Part shown: in pieces, positions 30,327 through 40,747 of the stretch
How positions within the stretch are numbered: the first letter of the stretch is position 1
Layout: the number at the start of each line of letters is the position of its first letter
Source: an uncultured Flavobacterium sp.
GTDB taxonomy: Bacteria; Bacteroidota; Bacteroidia; Flavobacteriales; Flavobacteriaceae
Assembly: GCA_947632215.1 (NCBI GenBank)
Contig: CANROJ010000005.1
Span: forward strand, 16,860 to 80,859
Length of the DNA: 64,000 nt
Direction: 5' to 3'
Translations under genes and position numbers: made by a program
The notes under the pieces: generated by a model
The model's input: the letters and a program-made list of their open reading frames with translations, nothing else
Database searches by the model: none
Told to the model about the DNA's origin: nothing

Positions 30327-31793
30327 ATGAAGACAAATAGAAGAATTTTACGATATAGTTTATATGCTTTAGTAGGTGGTGTAACTCTTTTAACTTTTAG
30401 CTGTGCACCACAAAGCAAGTATCAAAAACCACAACTAGATATCCCTAACTCCTACAAAGGACAAGATAGTCTAGATGTGGGTGAAGATTCCCTTAGTATT
30501 GCAACTGTTAATTGGGAGGACTTTTTTGAAGATGAGCAGCTTATTGCCTTAATTTCAAAAGGACTTGAATTTAACTTTGATTATAAAGTGGCTCTTAATA
30601 ACCTTGAGATGGCACATTTGCAAGCCTCTCAAGCTAAGTTAGAGTGGCTACCAAGTATTAATGCAACTATAGCAGGTATAGATTATGCTTACCGCTCAGA
30701 GCTTGTATCCAGTACCCAATCAAGCAAGTACTACCAAGACAAAGAAGCACCTACAAACATGTATATAAACGCTTCTCAACACAAAACAGGATTAAGCCTT
30801 AGTTGGGAATTAGATATTTGGGGAAAAATTAAAAGTAAAAGTGCAGTAGCATTATCTGAATATTTACAAACTAATGAAGCAAGAAAAACAGTGCAGACTG
30901 CTATTGTAAGTGATATAGCTACTGGTTACTATAATCTTCTTCTTTTAGATGCTCAAATGGAAGTAGCTCAAAGTAACTATGAGTTAACTAAGAATACTTT
31001 GAGAATTGTTGAACTACAAAGAGATGCAGGACAAATCACCTCTTTGGCAATACAACAAACTAGAAACCAAATGTTAGTAGCCAAAGCACTTATCCCTAAA
31101 TTGGAACAGGACATCTCCATACAAGAGAATGCACTTAGTATATTAACAGGTCAACTGCCTACGGATATTAAAAGGGATACAAAATTATCTTTGGTTAAAT
31201 TAAACGAAACCCTAACCACAGGAGTGCCTCTTGCTATGTTAAGCCGTAGACCAGACGTGCAGGCTGCCCAGTTTAACTTAGACGCTAAAAACGCTGCAGT
31301 TGGTGTTGCACAAACTAGCCGATACCCTTCTCTTAATATTAATGTTGGAGGAGGAGTTAATGCCATGCTAGGTAGAAACTGGTTCAATATTCCTGGAGCT
31401 TTATTTGGAGATTTAGCTGCAAGTTTAACTGGTCCTCTATTTAATAAAAAACGCTTAAAAACAGCTTTTGAAGTTGCTAAAATAGAAAGAGAAAACGCAG
31501 AAATTTCTCTTCAGAAAAAAGTTTATCTAGCCATCACAGAGGTAACTAATTCCTTAACTAACCTTAAAACGGTAGAACAGCAAATACAAATTGCACAGGA
31601 ACAAGTAACCACGTCTCGTTTGGGAGTAAAACAATCTAACCTACTTTTCAACAGCGGATATGCCACTTATATCGAGGTAATAAACGCTCAAAGAAACATG
31701 TTAGATAGTGAATTGCGCTTAAATGAATTCAGACAAAAGAAACTTTTATCAAGAGTTGAACTATACAAAAGTCTTGGTGGAGGATGGAATTAA
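30327..31793 (+). CDS. RND outer-membrane factor (OprM/NodT-like) lipoprotein
   Basis: FSCAPQSKYQKP lipobox, GLSLSWELDIWGKIKS, LSRRPDVQAAQF. Confidence 0.95.
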   Translation: MKTNRRILRYSLYALVGGVTLLTFSCAPQSKYQKPQLDIPNSYKGQDSLDVGEDSLSIATVNWEDFFEDEQLIALISKGLEFNFDYKVALNNLEMAHLQASQAKLEWLPSINATIAGIDYAYRSELVSSTQSSKYYQDKEAPTNMYINASQHKTGLSLSWELDIWGKIKSKSAVALSEYLQTNEARKTVQTAIVSDIATGYYNLLLLDAQMEVAQSNYELTKNTLRIVELQRDAGQITSLAIQQTRNQMLVAKALIPKLEQDISIQENALSILTGQLPTDIKRDTKLSLVKLNETLTTGVPLAMLSRRPDVQAAQFNLDAKNAAVGVAQTSRYPSLNINVGGGVNAMLGRNWFNIPGALFGDLAASLTGPLFNKKRLKTAFEVAKIERENAEISLQKKVYLAITEVTNSLTNLKTVEQQIQIAQEQVTTSRLGVKQSNLLFNSGYATYIEVINAQRNMLDSELRLNEFRQKKLLSRVELYKSLGGGWN

Positions 31794-31914
31794 ACAAAAT
31801 AAATCATTGATTTGTGACATATTTGTTGTATAATACATTGATATACTACTAAAGTCAAAAAAGTGGTTTTCTAGTAAGTATTATCAGAAACTATATACAA
31901 TACAAAAAGTCCTT

Positions 31915-31976
31915 TAAAAGAGGTATACTATAAAATAGTTTATTTTTATAGTATACCTCTTTCTTTTGTGATTGGT
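31915..31976 (+). terminator. RND operon terminator
   Basis: AAAGAGGTATACTATAAAA…TTTTATAGTATACCTCTTTCTTTT. Confidence 0.85.
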
Positions 31977-31987
31977 TAGGTCATAGA

Positions 31988-32217
31988 ATTATTTTATTTC
32001 ACACAAAATACAACTGCATCACTCGAAATATATTGTAATTACCCTAGCAACTACAACTTATGGAATTGGAGACATTGATATAGATACAGAAAACAAAGTC
32101 GATTATAAAGAAATTGATAATTACCCTTATTTAGATAGAGAGTTACAGGAAATAGAAATAGGTTATAAAATTGGTAGTGCAACAGACTCGAAATTGTTTA
32201 CTTTATTGCTAGTCTAA
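31988..32217 (+). pseudogene. coding fragment without start codon, cut by the adjacent IS256 relic
   Basis: Open frame NYFISHKIQLHHSKYIVITLATTTYGIGDIDIDTENKVDYKEIDNYPYLDRELQEIEIGYKIGSATDSKLFTLLLV* with no ATG. Confidence 0.4.
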
Positions 32218-32249
32218 CACGAAGTGTGTCAGTTCCTGATTTTTTATTG

Positions 32250-32640
32250 CTATAGCGTATCCCCACATTTAATATAAAGCTGCAACATAGACAGCCCCTA
32301 ATCAGAAATAGGCATTGTCCACTTTTTAGACACCTCACTAATAGCCAAATACATTAACTTCCCTAAGGAAACTTGACTAGTAAAAACTCCTTTAGTCTTT
32401 GTTACTTTCCTTATCTATCTATGCATTACTTCTATGACATTAATGGTATAGATAGCTCTTCTAACCTCTTTATCAAAGTCACAGTAAGTAAGTAAATAAG
32501 TACGCCCAGTTATCTAACCATCCTTTAGCAGCTAAAGGATTTATATTAGCCCATTTTTTTTCAAATTACAATAGTCTTTCATAACTTTGATCTTCGCTTA
32601 CTGCAGTGTAAATAGGTTAAAGATCAGCAGCTACACACAA
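32250..32640 (-). pseudogene. IS256/Mutator-family transposase C-terminal relic
   Basis: Hand translation: IYTAVSEDQSYERLL*FEKKWANINPLAAKGWLDNWAYLF…CDFDKEVRRAIYTINVIEVMHR*IRKVTKTKGVFTSQVSLGKLMYLAISEVSKKWTMPISD*GLSMLQLYIK; matches IYTTNAIE..NRQIRKVTKTKG…SKKWT.PI..WG pattern. Confidence 0.85.
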
Positions 32641-33025
32641 GTGCTAAAATAGGTTGACCAGTTATAAATTAAATATCCTGAGGGTTTCTCTCTCTCTGGA
32701 TTTTTTTATGCACATAATTTGGAGTACACATATTTAATCTTAAATGATACCCCGTAATCTATCTGCTAAAAACATAAGTAACAAGAGATAGATAAGATAT
32801 ATTTGTTTTAGAGACAGTGTCTTAAACTACCTAACAATCAAAGAATTTAATCAAAAAACACAAATTAATAAAGCTGCTTAACTAATTGTCCAGATTTCGT
32901 TAGGATATCCAGTCTTCTTATAACCACTGGTATTAAACCTTAAATAAGATAGCTTTTTATAGTTAGAGTATATTAAGCATTAAAAAATGCTATTTCCAAG
33001 TTTATATCAATCTAACACAAATATA

Positions 33026-33033
33026 TATCTTTG
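33026..33033 (+). promoter_or_regulatory. putative -7 element for response regulator
   Basis: TATCTTTG ending 5 nt before the ATG at 33039. Confidence 0.55.
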
Positions 33034-33038
33034 CACTT

Positions 33039-33722
33039 ATGAGAATTTTAGTAATAGAAGACCAAACGACTCTTAATGAGAATATTTCACAAGCTTTAAC
33101 TTGTGAAAACTTTATAGTGGATAGTGTGTATGACGGATCTTTAGCCGAGCGTTTTCTGAAAAAGCAATCGTTTGATTGTATTGTGATGGATATTAATTTA
33201 CCAAAAAAAAACGGCTTTGATTTATGCAAGGACTTTCGAAAGTACAATACTACTACTCCAATCTTAATGCTTACTGCTTTTGATGAATTAGAAGATAAAA
33301 TAAAAGGTTTTAATAGTGGTGCTGATGATTACCTTACTAAGCCGTTTTATATGAAAGAACTCATATTAAGAATAAATTCTCTAACTAAAAGAAGTCAAAA
33401 CAAAGAAACAACTAGTTCTTCTAAAACTATTAATATTTTAGATTTAACCATAAACACTGCCAAAAAAATAGTTACACGAGAAAACATAGAAATTAAGCTT
33501 ACACCCCGGGAATACCAAATATTGATTCTGCTTTGCCAGAATCCTGGTGAAATTATTTCAAAGAGTGAGTTGGTGCAAAATATATGGGGTACCTCTGTTT
33601 GTATAAATACAAACACCATAGAGGTATATATCAACTTCTTGCGAAATAAAATAGATAAGCCTTTTGGGAAAAACTCCATAAAGACCAAAATAGGTTATGG
33701 ATATTATCTAGATGTAGAATGA
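33039..33722 (+). CDS. OmpR-family response regulator
   Basis: MRILVIEDQ, VMDINLPKKNGFDLC, winged-helix LTPREYQILILLCQNPGEIISKSEL. Confidence 0.95.
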   Translation: MRILVIEDQTTLNENISQALTCENFIVDSVYDGSLAERFLKKQSFDCIVMDINLPKKNGFDLCKDFRKYNTTTPILMLTAFDELEDKIKGFNSGADDYLTKPFYMKELILRINSLTKRSQNKETTSSSKTINILDLTINTAKKIVTRENIEIKLTPREYQILILLCQNPGEIISKSELVQNIWGTSVCINTNTIEVYINFLRNKIDKPFGKNSIKTKIGYGYYLDVE

Positions 33723-35086
33723 AAATTAGAAATAAAATATTAGTTTATTTCTCTAGTGCGATAATTTTCGTCACAGGGATATCTCTTATCATAGTATTTA
33801 TATTGTTTTCTGAATATCGTGAAGAGGAATTTCAACAGCAACAATACTCAAAAATTAAAACTACCATTGGCTTAATTGAGGAATTTGATAAAATAAGCGA
33901 CCAGATTTCCTTAATGTTAGACAAGCAATCTATACACGATTTCTACGATGAGAAAATGCTTATTTACGACAATAATAAAGATCTAATATTCTCAAGTCTT
34001 GATAGTCTTGCTATTGTCAAAGAAAATAATCTGCTACAAAACTTATCTATTTCAACAAACTGGATTGAAACTAAAGAAGATGGATATGATGTGATTGGAG
34101 TTTATATTGAAAAGGACTCTAAATCATATTACGCAATAAGTAAAGCGTATGATTATTTTGGTTACTCGAAAAAATATTTCCTTCAAAAAGTACTCATTGG
34201 AATCTTTATCTTTGTGGTAATTATAGTCATATTAGTATCCATTTACTTATCCAATATTATTTCTAAACCCATTTGGGAATTAACCCATAAAATAGACAAA
34301 TTTGATTTCTCTGATAAGCATATAAAGCCTCTTAAGATAAACACTAACACAAGTGAATTACTACATTTGTCACACAAATTCAATGATCTAGCCAAACGTA
34401 CCACAGAGGCTTTTTTGTTTCAAAAATATAGCATTCAGCATATTTCACATGAATTAAAAACGCCCCTTGCAGTACTAGTGTCTGAACTTGAAAAAATACA
34501 GACTTATCAAAATATTCAACAAATAAAACTCGAAGTCTCCCAACAATGCCAAAGTGCAAAATCACTTGGAAATATTATAAATATTTTACTTCAAATCTCA
34601 AAAATAGAATCAGGACAAGAGATCCCTACAAAATCAATTCGTTTGGATGAGCTTGTTTTTGATTGTATTGCTCAGCTAAATTCTATTTATCCGGATTTTA
34701 CCTTTGATATACTTTTCTGCTCCGATATCATACAGGAAAGCAATTTAATAATAACTGCAAATGAAGAACTTCTCAAGCAAGCACTATTAAATTTAATGAT
34801 TAATGCTGTAGAGTATGCAGATAATCAAAAAGCTAAAATATTTTTTGATTGCAGCCCAAACAACCTACAAATAGATATCTCTAATAGAGGTAAAACACTA
34901 ACAAAACAAGAACAAAAGTTACTTTTCTCCTATTTCTTTAGAGGACAAAATGCCAAACATAAACAGGGCTTTGGACTTGGTTTGATCTTATCACAAAGAA
35001 TATTTTCCATTTATAAGATGGATATAGAATACCATTGTATAGATAAATCCCAAAACGTATTCCGTATTATTTTTCCTAAATATTAA
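33719..35086 (+). CDS. sensor histidine kinase
   Basis: H-box SHELKTPLAVL, N-box LLNLMINAVEYA, GFGLGLILS; ATGA overlap with response regulator. Confidence 0.95.
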   Translation: MKIRNKILVYFSSAIIFVTGISLIIVFILFSEYREEEFQQQQYSKIKTTIGLIEEFDKISDQISLMLDKQSIHDFYDEKMLIYDNNKDLIFSSLDSLAIVKENNLLQNLSISTNWIETKEDGYDVIGVYIEKDSKSYYAISKAYDYFGYSKKYFLQKVLIGIFIFVVIIVILVSIYLSNIISKPIWELTHKIDKFDFSDKHIKPLKINTNTSELLHLSHKFNDLAKRTTEAFLFQKYSIQHISHELKTPLAVLVSELEKIQTYQNIQQIKLEVSQQCQSAKSLGNIINILLQISKIESGQEIPTKSIRLDELVFDCIAQLNSIYPDFTFDILFCSDIIQESNLIITANEELLKQALLNLMINAVEYADNQKAKIFFDCSPNNLQIDISNRGKTLTKQEQKLLFSYFFRGQNAKHKQGFGLGLILSQRIFSIYKMDIEYHCIDKSQNVFRIIFPKY

Positions 35087-35158
35087 GGCTAATTTTATAC
35101 TCCTTAAGCTCTTTTTAAGGTCAATAAATTCATTTTTGCAATACTAATAATTGTAATA

Positions 35159-36427
35159 ATGAACAGATTTATTTTTTTGTGTATTCTACTTTTTTGTAAC
35201 CTGGTTAGTTCACAGCAAACGGTAAAGCTTTCTAGAGAACAAGCAGAGAGTATTTTCTTAGAAAACAATATTGACTTGATTTGTGAAAAGCTTAATATTG
35301 AAACCCAAAAAGCAGAAGTTATACAGGCTAAATTATGGCCTAACCCTACTTTTTCCATAAGCGAAATTAATCTGTGGAAAACCACAAGGGTTGAAAACTC
35401 GCCACCTTTTTGGGGGAATTTTGGAAGAGATAGACAAATCGCCTTCGAATTAGAACAACTCATCGAGACTGCAGGTAAGAGAAAAAAACTAATTGCCTTA
35501 GAACAAATCGGGGTATCAAAGGCCGAACAAGAGTTTGAAGGACTATTAAGAGAGCTGAAACTCGAACTTCGCAATCTGCTAACAGAACTGCAGTACCTTC
35601 AACTCTCTAAGAAGATTTACCAGAATCTTTTAGATAATGTTTTGCAATTAACAAACTCGTATCAAAACCAACTAAATCAGGGCATTATTTCAAAGGCAGA
35701 GTACATGCGTTTAAAAGCCCAAGAACTTGAGATAGAAAAAGACATTTTAGATCTAAATCTCCAATCCAATGAGATCCAAAAGGAATTAAAATTGTTACTT
35801 AATATATCTTCTTCCCTTAGTATAGAAATTAGCGATAATGGTTTTATAAAAGAAACTGTAGATTATAATGCTTTTTTTATTGAAGATATTTTACAAACAG
35901 CCAAAGATAATCGGCATGATTATAAATTGGCTTTATTAGAACAAGAGTATTCCAATAAGCTCTTAGATTACCAGAAAGCTCAGCGTATTCCTGATGTAAA
36001 TCTCCTTGTGAATTATGACCGAAATGGAAATACAATGCTTGATTTTGTAGGTGTTGGACTTTCCTTTGATCTGCCTATTTTCAATAGAAATCAAGGCGGT
36101 GTAAAAAAGGCAAAAATTGGTATTACTACGGCCGAATTACAAAAGGAAAAAACTTTAAAATCCATTGAAAACCAAGTATTATTTTCCTATGAATCCTTAA
36201 AGGAGTCTATTGGTTTTCTAAACAAAGTTCAAGCAAATTACCCACAGGATTTAGATCTACTTTTAGCTAACTATACCAAAAATTTTCTACATAAAAATGT
36301 AAGTATGTTAGAATACTTAGACTTTATGGATGCCTACATCAATAATAAAAAAATTATTCTTGAGACCCAAAAACAGATCAATCACAAAGTAGAACAGCTT
36401 AATTACTCTTTAGGAAAAGACCTTTAA
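35159..36427 (+). CDS. CzcC-like outer-membrane efflux protein
   Basis: KLSREQAESIFLENN, AKLWPNPTFSISEINLW; adjacent to CzcB/CzcA-like genes. Confidence 0.88.
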   Translation: MNRFIFLCILLFCNLVSSQQTVKLSREQAESIFLENNIDLICEKLNIETQKAEVIQAKLWPNPTFSISEINLWKTTRVENSPPFWGNFGRDRQIAFELEQLIETAGKRKKLIALEQIGVSKAEQEFEGLLRELKLELRNLLTELQYLQLSKKIYQNLLDNVLQLTNSYQNQLNQGIISKAEYMRLKAQELEIEKDILDLNLQSNEIQKELKLLLNISSSLSIEISDNGFIKETVDYNAFFIEDILQTAKDNRHDYKLALLEQEYSNKLLDYQKAQRIPDVNLLVNYDRNGNTMLDFVGVGLSFDLPIFNRNQGGVKKAKIGITTAELQKEKTLKSIENQVLFSYESLKESIGFLNKVQANYPQDLDLLLANYTKNFLHKNVSMLEYLDFMDAYINNKKIILETQKQINHKVEQLNYSLGKDL

Positions 36428-36443
36428 TCCAAATTATTAAAAC

Positions 36444-37523
36444 ATGAAAAAATATTTTTTACAGATTTCAATTATTCTACTAATGGCAAGTTGTCAAGAA
36501 AGTGAAAAAAAAGTAGTTCAAATCAATGAATATTGTCTGGATGAAAAACATAAAGAGATTATCAAATTATTATCCGTAACAAAAGAAAATGTAATGGAAC
36601 AAATACATTTAACAGGTAATATTGTGGAAAATTTTGACAAGGTTAGCAATTTTGTTAGCCTAATCAACGGAGTCATCTCTACCACTTATTTTTCTCAAGG
36701 AGATACCGTCTACAAAGGACAAGTTTTAGCTGAAATGCAAAGCACAGAACTCTCTTTACTTCAAGCAGAATTAACTTCCATAGAAGCACAAATTCTAATT
36801 GTAGAAGTTGATCTTTTTGCTAAGCAGCAATTGTTCAATGACGGTATCTCCTCAAATAAGGAGCTTATTGAACTTAAAAGTCAATGGAAAGTTTTACAAT
36901 CAGATAAGAAGAAAATTCAAGCAACTTTAAGCCTTTTTAATGCAGATGATACTAAGGGTGTCTTTTTAATTAAAGCTCCCAGTACAGGAGTTATAACCAA
37001 GAAAAATATTAATCCAGGAACCACAATAACAGACCAAGGAGATATTTTATTTTCAATTTCTGATTTAAGTACTCTTTGGGCTATGGCAGATATATACCCG
37101 AGTCAAATAGGGTATGTGAACAAAGATATGCAAGTTCTAGTTAAAAGCCCTTCTTATCCAGATGAAACTTTTCAAGGAAAAATAGATCTTGTTTCAGATA
37201 TTTTAGATGATACCACAAAAGTATTAAAAGCTAGAATAAACCTCGATAATAAACAAAATAAATTAAAACCTGGAATGATGATAGAATTAGACATTTTTAA
37301 AGAGGGTAATAAAAGAAAAATTGCTGTCCCAACTTCTAGTTTAATATTCTCCAACTCTAAGAATTACGTTGTAGTTTATAATGGCGACTGTGATATAGAA
37401 GCAAGAGAAGTGCAAATAGCCTCCAAAATAAATCAAACTACATACATAGAAAATGGTTTGATAGAAAACGAAGAAATTATTACCAAAAATCATCTTCTGA
37501 TTTTCGAGAGCCTTAACAACTAA
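36444..37523 (+). CDS. CzcB-like efflux adaptor (lipoprotein)
   Basis: MASCQESEKK lipobox, GVISTTYFSQGDTVYKGQVLAEMQS, KAPSTGVITKKNINPGTTI. Confidence 0.9.
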   Translation: MKKYFLQISIILLMASCQESEKKVVQINEYCLDEKHKEIIKLLSVTKENVMEQIHLTGNIVENFDKVSNFVSLINGVISTTYFSQGDTVYKGQVLAEMQSTELSLLQAELTSIEAQILIVEVDLFAKQQLFNDGISSNKELIELKSQWKVLQSDKKKIQATLSLFNADDTKGVFLIKAPSTGVITKKNINPGTTITDQGDILFSISDLSTLWAMADIYPSQIGYVNKDMQVLVKSPSYPDETFQGKIDLVSDILDDTTKVLKARINLDNKQNKLKPGMMIELDIFKEGNKRKIAVPTSSLIFSNSKNYVVVYNGDCDIEAREVQIASKINQTTYIENGLIENEEIITKNHLLIFESLNN

Positions 37524-37545
37524 TTAAATAATTATTTATTCTAAA

Positions 37546-40500
37546 ATGAGGAAGTTTATCCAAAATATAGTCTCTTTTTCTCTAAAAAATCAATTAATTA
37601 TCTTCTTTCTAACTGGATTATTGATTGTACTAGGAGTTATTTGTTTAAAAAACACTCCAATTGAGGCTTTCCCAGATGTAACTAACACCCGAACCAGAGT
37701 CATTACTCAGTGGCCAGGTAGAAGTGCAGAAGAAATAGAGAAATTTGTCACTATTCCCATAATGAAGCAAATGAACAGTATTCCTAAAAAGGCAGAGGTG
37801 CGTTCTATTTCTCTTTTTGGTCTCTCGGTAGTTACTGTAATATTTGAAGATGATGTGGATGACTTTTATGCCCAACAGTACACTTCGAACAAACTTCAAG
37901 GCTTTGATTTACCACAGGGGGCCGAAGCACAAGTTGAACCACCTTATGGGGCAACAGGTGAAATATTTCGATATGTTATCCGAAGCAATAGACCCTTGAA
38001 AGACATTACAGCCATTCAAGAATGGGTCATAGAAACAGAGCTTGTTACTATAGCCGGAGTTGCAGACATTGTTAGTTTTGGAGGTGAAGAGAAAATCTAT
38101 GAAATTAAAGTTAATCCTACACAGCTTTCCAGCTATGGTCTTTCTCCAATAGACCTATATGAAGCAGTATCTAATAGCAATATCAATACAGGAGGTGATA
38201 TAATTGAAAGAGGGGCTCAGGCATACGTGGTGCGTGGAATAGGTCTTTTAGAAAGCCTTAGTGATATTGAAAACATTCTTATTACAACAAGAGATAATGT
38301 TCCTATTTTAGTAAAGCATGTTGCAGAGGTTGATATTTCAGCCAAACCAAGATTAGGTCAAGTTGGACTCCAAGATCAAGAGGATTTGGTTCAAGGAATA
38401 GTGGTAATGCTTCGCGGAGAAAACCCTAACGAAGTAATACCAAGATTAAAACAAAAAATAGAGGAGTTAAATAGCACCATTCTTCCCAAAGATGTGCAAA
38501 TAGAACCTTTTATTGATAGAACACAATTGGTTGATGCAACTGTAAATACGGTAACAAAAAATATTTTGGAAGGCATTTTATTGGTATCAATTATAGTATT
38601 TATATTCTTATATAACTGGAGAACCACTATAATTGTTGCCTCTGTTATTCCACTTTCGTTTTTATTTGCCATAATAATGTTGCGCATTCAAAATCTACCT
38701 GCCAATTTAATTTCCATGGGAGCAATAGATTTCGGTCTACTCTTAGAAGGCACTTTAGTAATAGTGGAAACGGTCTTTGTTTCAATGCAAGCAAAAGCTC
38801 ATAAGGTGGGTATGTTGAAGTTTAACAAAATGTCAAAATCAGGACTAATTAAAAAAAGTATCTCTAGCGTTGCCATATACATCGTATTTGCTCAGATTAT
38901 TTTAATTGTGGCCTTGTTCCCTATTTTTTCCTTTCAAAAGGTAGAAGGAAAAATGTTTTCTCCTTTAGCATTTACTCTGGGATATGCTCTTTTAGGGTCT
39001 CTTATTTTAAGTATTACCTACGTTCCGGTAATGTGTAAGGCCTTACTTAAAAAGAATATTAAAGAAAAAGAAAATAAAGTTTCTCGCTTGTTTTCAAAAA
39101 ATCTTTATAAATTATTCTTGTTAAGCACTAAATACAAGAAAACAACTATTGCCTGTTTTGTAGCTTTGATTGTAATTTGTGGAATTCGTTTCATGGATTA
39201 TGGGACAGAATTTATTCCAAAATTAAATGAAGGTGCACTATATGTAAGAGCTACTCTTCCCAATAGTATTAACCTTAATGAATCCAGTGCTTTAGCTAAA
39301 GAAATGAAAGAAAAAATACGTGGATTCGAACAAGTAGAATTTGTTCTTAATCAAATAGGTAGACCAAATGATGGAACCGATCCTACAGGTTTTTTCAATA
39401 TTGAATTCCATATTCAACTTTATCCCCAAAGCCAATGGAAAAATAAATTATCGAAAGAACAACTAATTGAACAAATACGCAGCGAGTTAGAAGCCTACCC
39501 AGGGATTATTTTTGGCTTTAGTCAACCTATTCAGGATAATGTAGAGGAATATGTTGCTGGGGTTAAGAGTCAGTTAGTTGTCAAGATTTTCGGCAACGAT
39601 TTATTTAAACTCGAGAATTATGCGGACCAAGTAGCTGATGCCATAAAAGATGTACAGGGAATCAAAGATTTAAATGTATACCGAAACATTGGACTTCCCG
39701 AACTTCGTATTAAACTCCACGATCATAAGATGGCGCGATATGGTGTGGATATGGCAAGTGCACAAGCTGTTTTAGAAATGGCAATTGGTGGTAGAGCCGC
39801 TACAAGCTTCTATGAACAGGAAAGAACATTCGATGTACGCATCCGATTTGCTAAAGAATATAGAGATGACCACCAAAAAATAGGTGCCATACTGATTCCA
39901 ACAAATTTAGGGACAAATATTCCTTTGAGTGAGATTTCAACCATTAGCTACATTACAGGACCAACATTTATATATCGAGAAGCAAATAGCCGATACATCG
40001 CTGTAGGTTTTAGTATAGATGGTCGAGACTTGGGAACAACGATAAAAGAGGCAAAGTCTAAGGTAGAGCAAATTAAAACTATTCCTAAAAACACCAAAGT
40101 AGTTTGGGCTGGTGAATTTGAAAGCAAAGAAAGAGCAACTGCGCAATTGGCCCTTATTGTTCCTGGTGTATTACTACTGATCTTATTCTTATTATATTTA
40201 AATTTCAGAACAATCAAAGATACCCTTATATCTGCTTTAACACTACCATTTGCTTTCATCGGTGGATTTGTTTCTCTATGGCTAACAGGCACCACTTTTG
40301 GAATATCAGCAGGAATTGGATTTATAATTCTTTTTGGGGTAGCCACAATTGATGGAATTGTTTTAATAGGTGTTATGAGAGATAATTTAAGAGAAGGACT
40401 TGCTTTGACAAAGGCTATTGACAAAGGAGTTCAAAGCCGTATCCGTCCAATTATTATGATTGCTTTAATGGGATCTTTAGGTTTATTACCAGCTGCGCTA

Positions 40501-40641
40501 TCATCTGAGATGGGCTCTGAGATTCAAAAGCCTTTAGCTATTATGATTGTTGGTGGTTTACTTACTTGTATGATATTATCTCTAACAGTATTACCACAAG
40601 TATTTTACTGGGTATACAAAAATAAAGACAAAAATAAATAA
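37546..40641 (+). CDS. CzcA/CusA-family heavy-metal RND transporter
   Basis: NTPIEAFPDVTNTRTRVITQWPGRSAEEIEKFVTIPI, AIDFGLLLEGTLVIVE, RIRPIIMIALMG. Confidence 0.95.
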   Translation: MRKFIQNIVSFSLKNQLIIFFLTGLLIVLGVICLKNTPIEAFPDVTNTRTRVITQWPGRSAEEIEKFVTIPIMKQMNSIPKKAEVRSISLFGLSVVTVIFEDDVDDFYAQQYTSNKLQGFDLPQGAEAQVEPPYGATGEIFRYVIRSNRPLKDITAIQEWVIETELVTIAGVADIVSFGGEEKIYEIKVNPTQLSSYGLSPIDLYEAVSNSNINTGGDIIERGAQAYVVRGIGLLESLSDIENILITTRDNVPILVKHVAEVDISAKPRLGQVGLQDQEDLVQGIVVMLRGENPNEVIPRLKQKIEELNSTILPKDVQIEPFIDRTQLVDATVNTVTKNILEGILLVSIIVFIFLYNWRTTIIVASVIPLSFLFAIIMLRIQNLPANLISMGAIDFGLLLEGTLVIVETVFVSMQAKAHKVGMLKFNKMSKSGLIKKSISSVAIYIVFAQIILIVALFPIFSFQKVEGKMFSPLAFTLGYALLGSLILSITYVPVMCKALLKKNIKEKENKVSRLFSKNLYKLFLLSTKYKKTTIACFVALIVICGIRFMDYGTEFIPKLNEGALYVRATLPNSINLNESSALAKEMKEKIRGFEQVEFVLNQIGRPNDGTDPTGFFNIEFHIQLYPQSQWKNKLSKEQLIEQIRSELEAYPGIIFGFSQPIQDNVEEYVAGVKSQLVVKIFGNDLFKLENYADQVADAIKDVQGIKDLNVYRNIGLPELRIKLHDHKMARYGVDMASAQAVLEMAIGGRAATSFYEQERTFDVRIRFAKEYRDDHQKIGAILIPTNLGTNIPLSEISTISYITGPTFIYREANSRYIAVGFSIDGRDLGTTIKEAKSKVEQIKTIPKNTKVVWAGEFESKERATAQLALIVPGVLLLILFLLYLNFRTIKDTLISALTLPFAFIGGFVSLWLTGTTFGISAGIGFIILFGVATIDGIVLIGVMRDNLREGLALTKAIDKGVQSRIRPIIMIALMGSLGLLPAALSSEMGSEIQKPLAIMIVGGLLTCMILSLTVLPQVFYWVYKNKDKNK

Positions 40642-40689
40642 CAAAGCACTACAAGGGTTCAGGATAAAATCAGCCTTAATATAAAAACA

Positions 40690-40722
40690 AAAAAATAGCA
40701 CAGGCTTTACTGTGCTATTTTG
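40690..40722. terminator. bidirectional terminator between convergent genes
   Basis: AAAATAGCACAGgctttaCTGTGCTATTTT. Confidence 0.85.
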
Positions 40723-40747
40723 ATTTTATTTGTAATTATCTTTAGAT

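Noticed and set aside
5777-32300. Several relics carry TGA or TAG where Trp is expected, raising the idea of stop-codon reassignment
   Set aside because: Intact genes use TGG for Trp and the response regulator ends with TGA in an ATGA overlap with the kinase, so TGA is a normal stop. The relics also carry frameshifts or other stops, as expected for pseudogenes.
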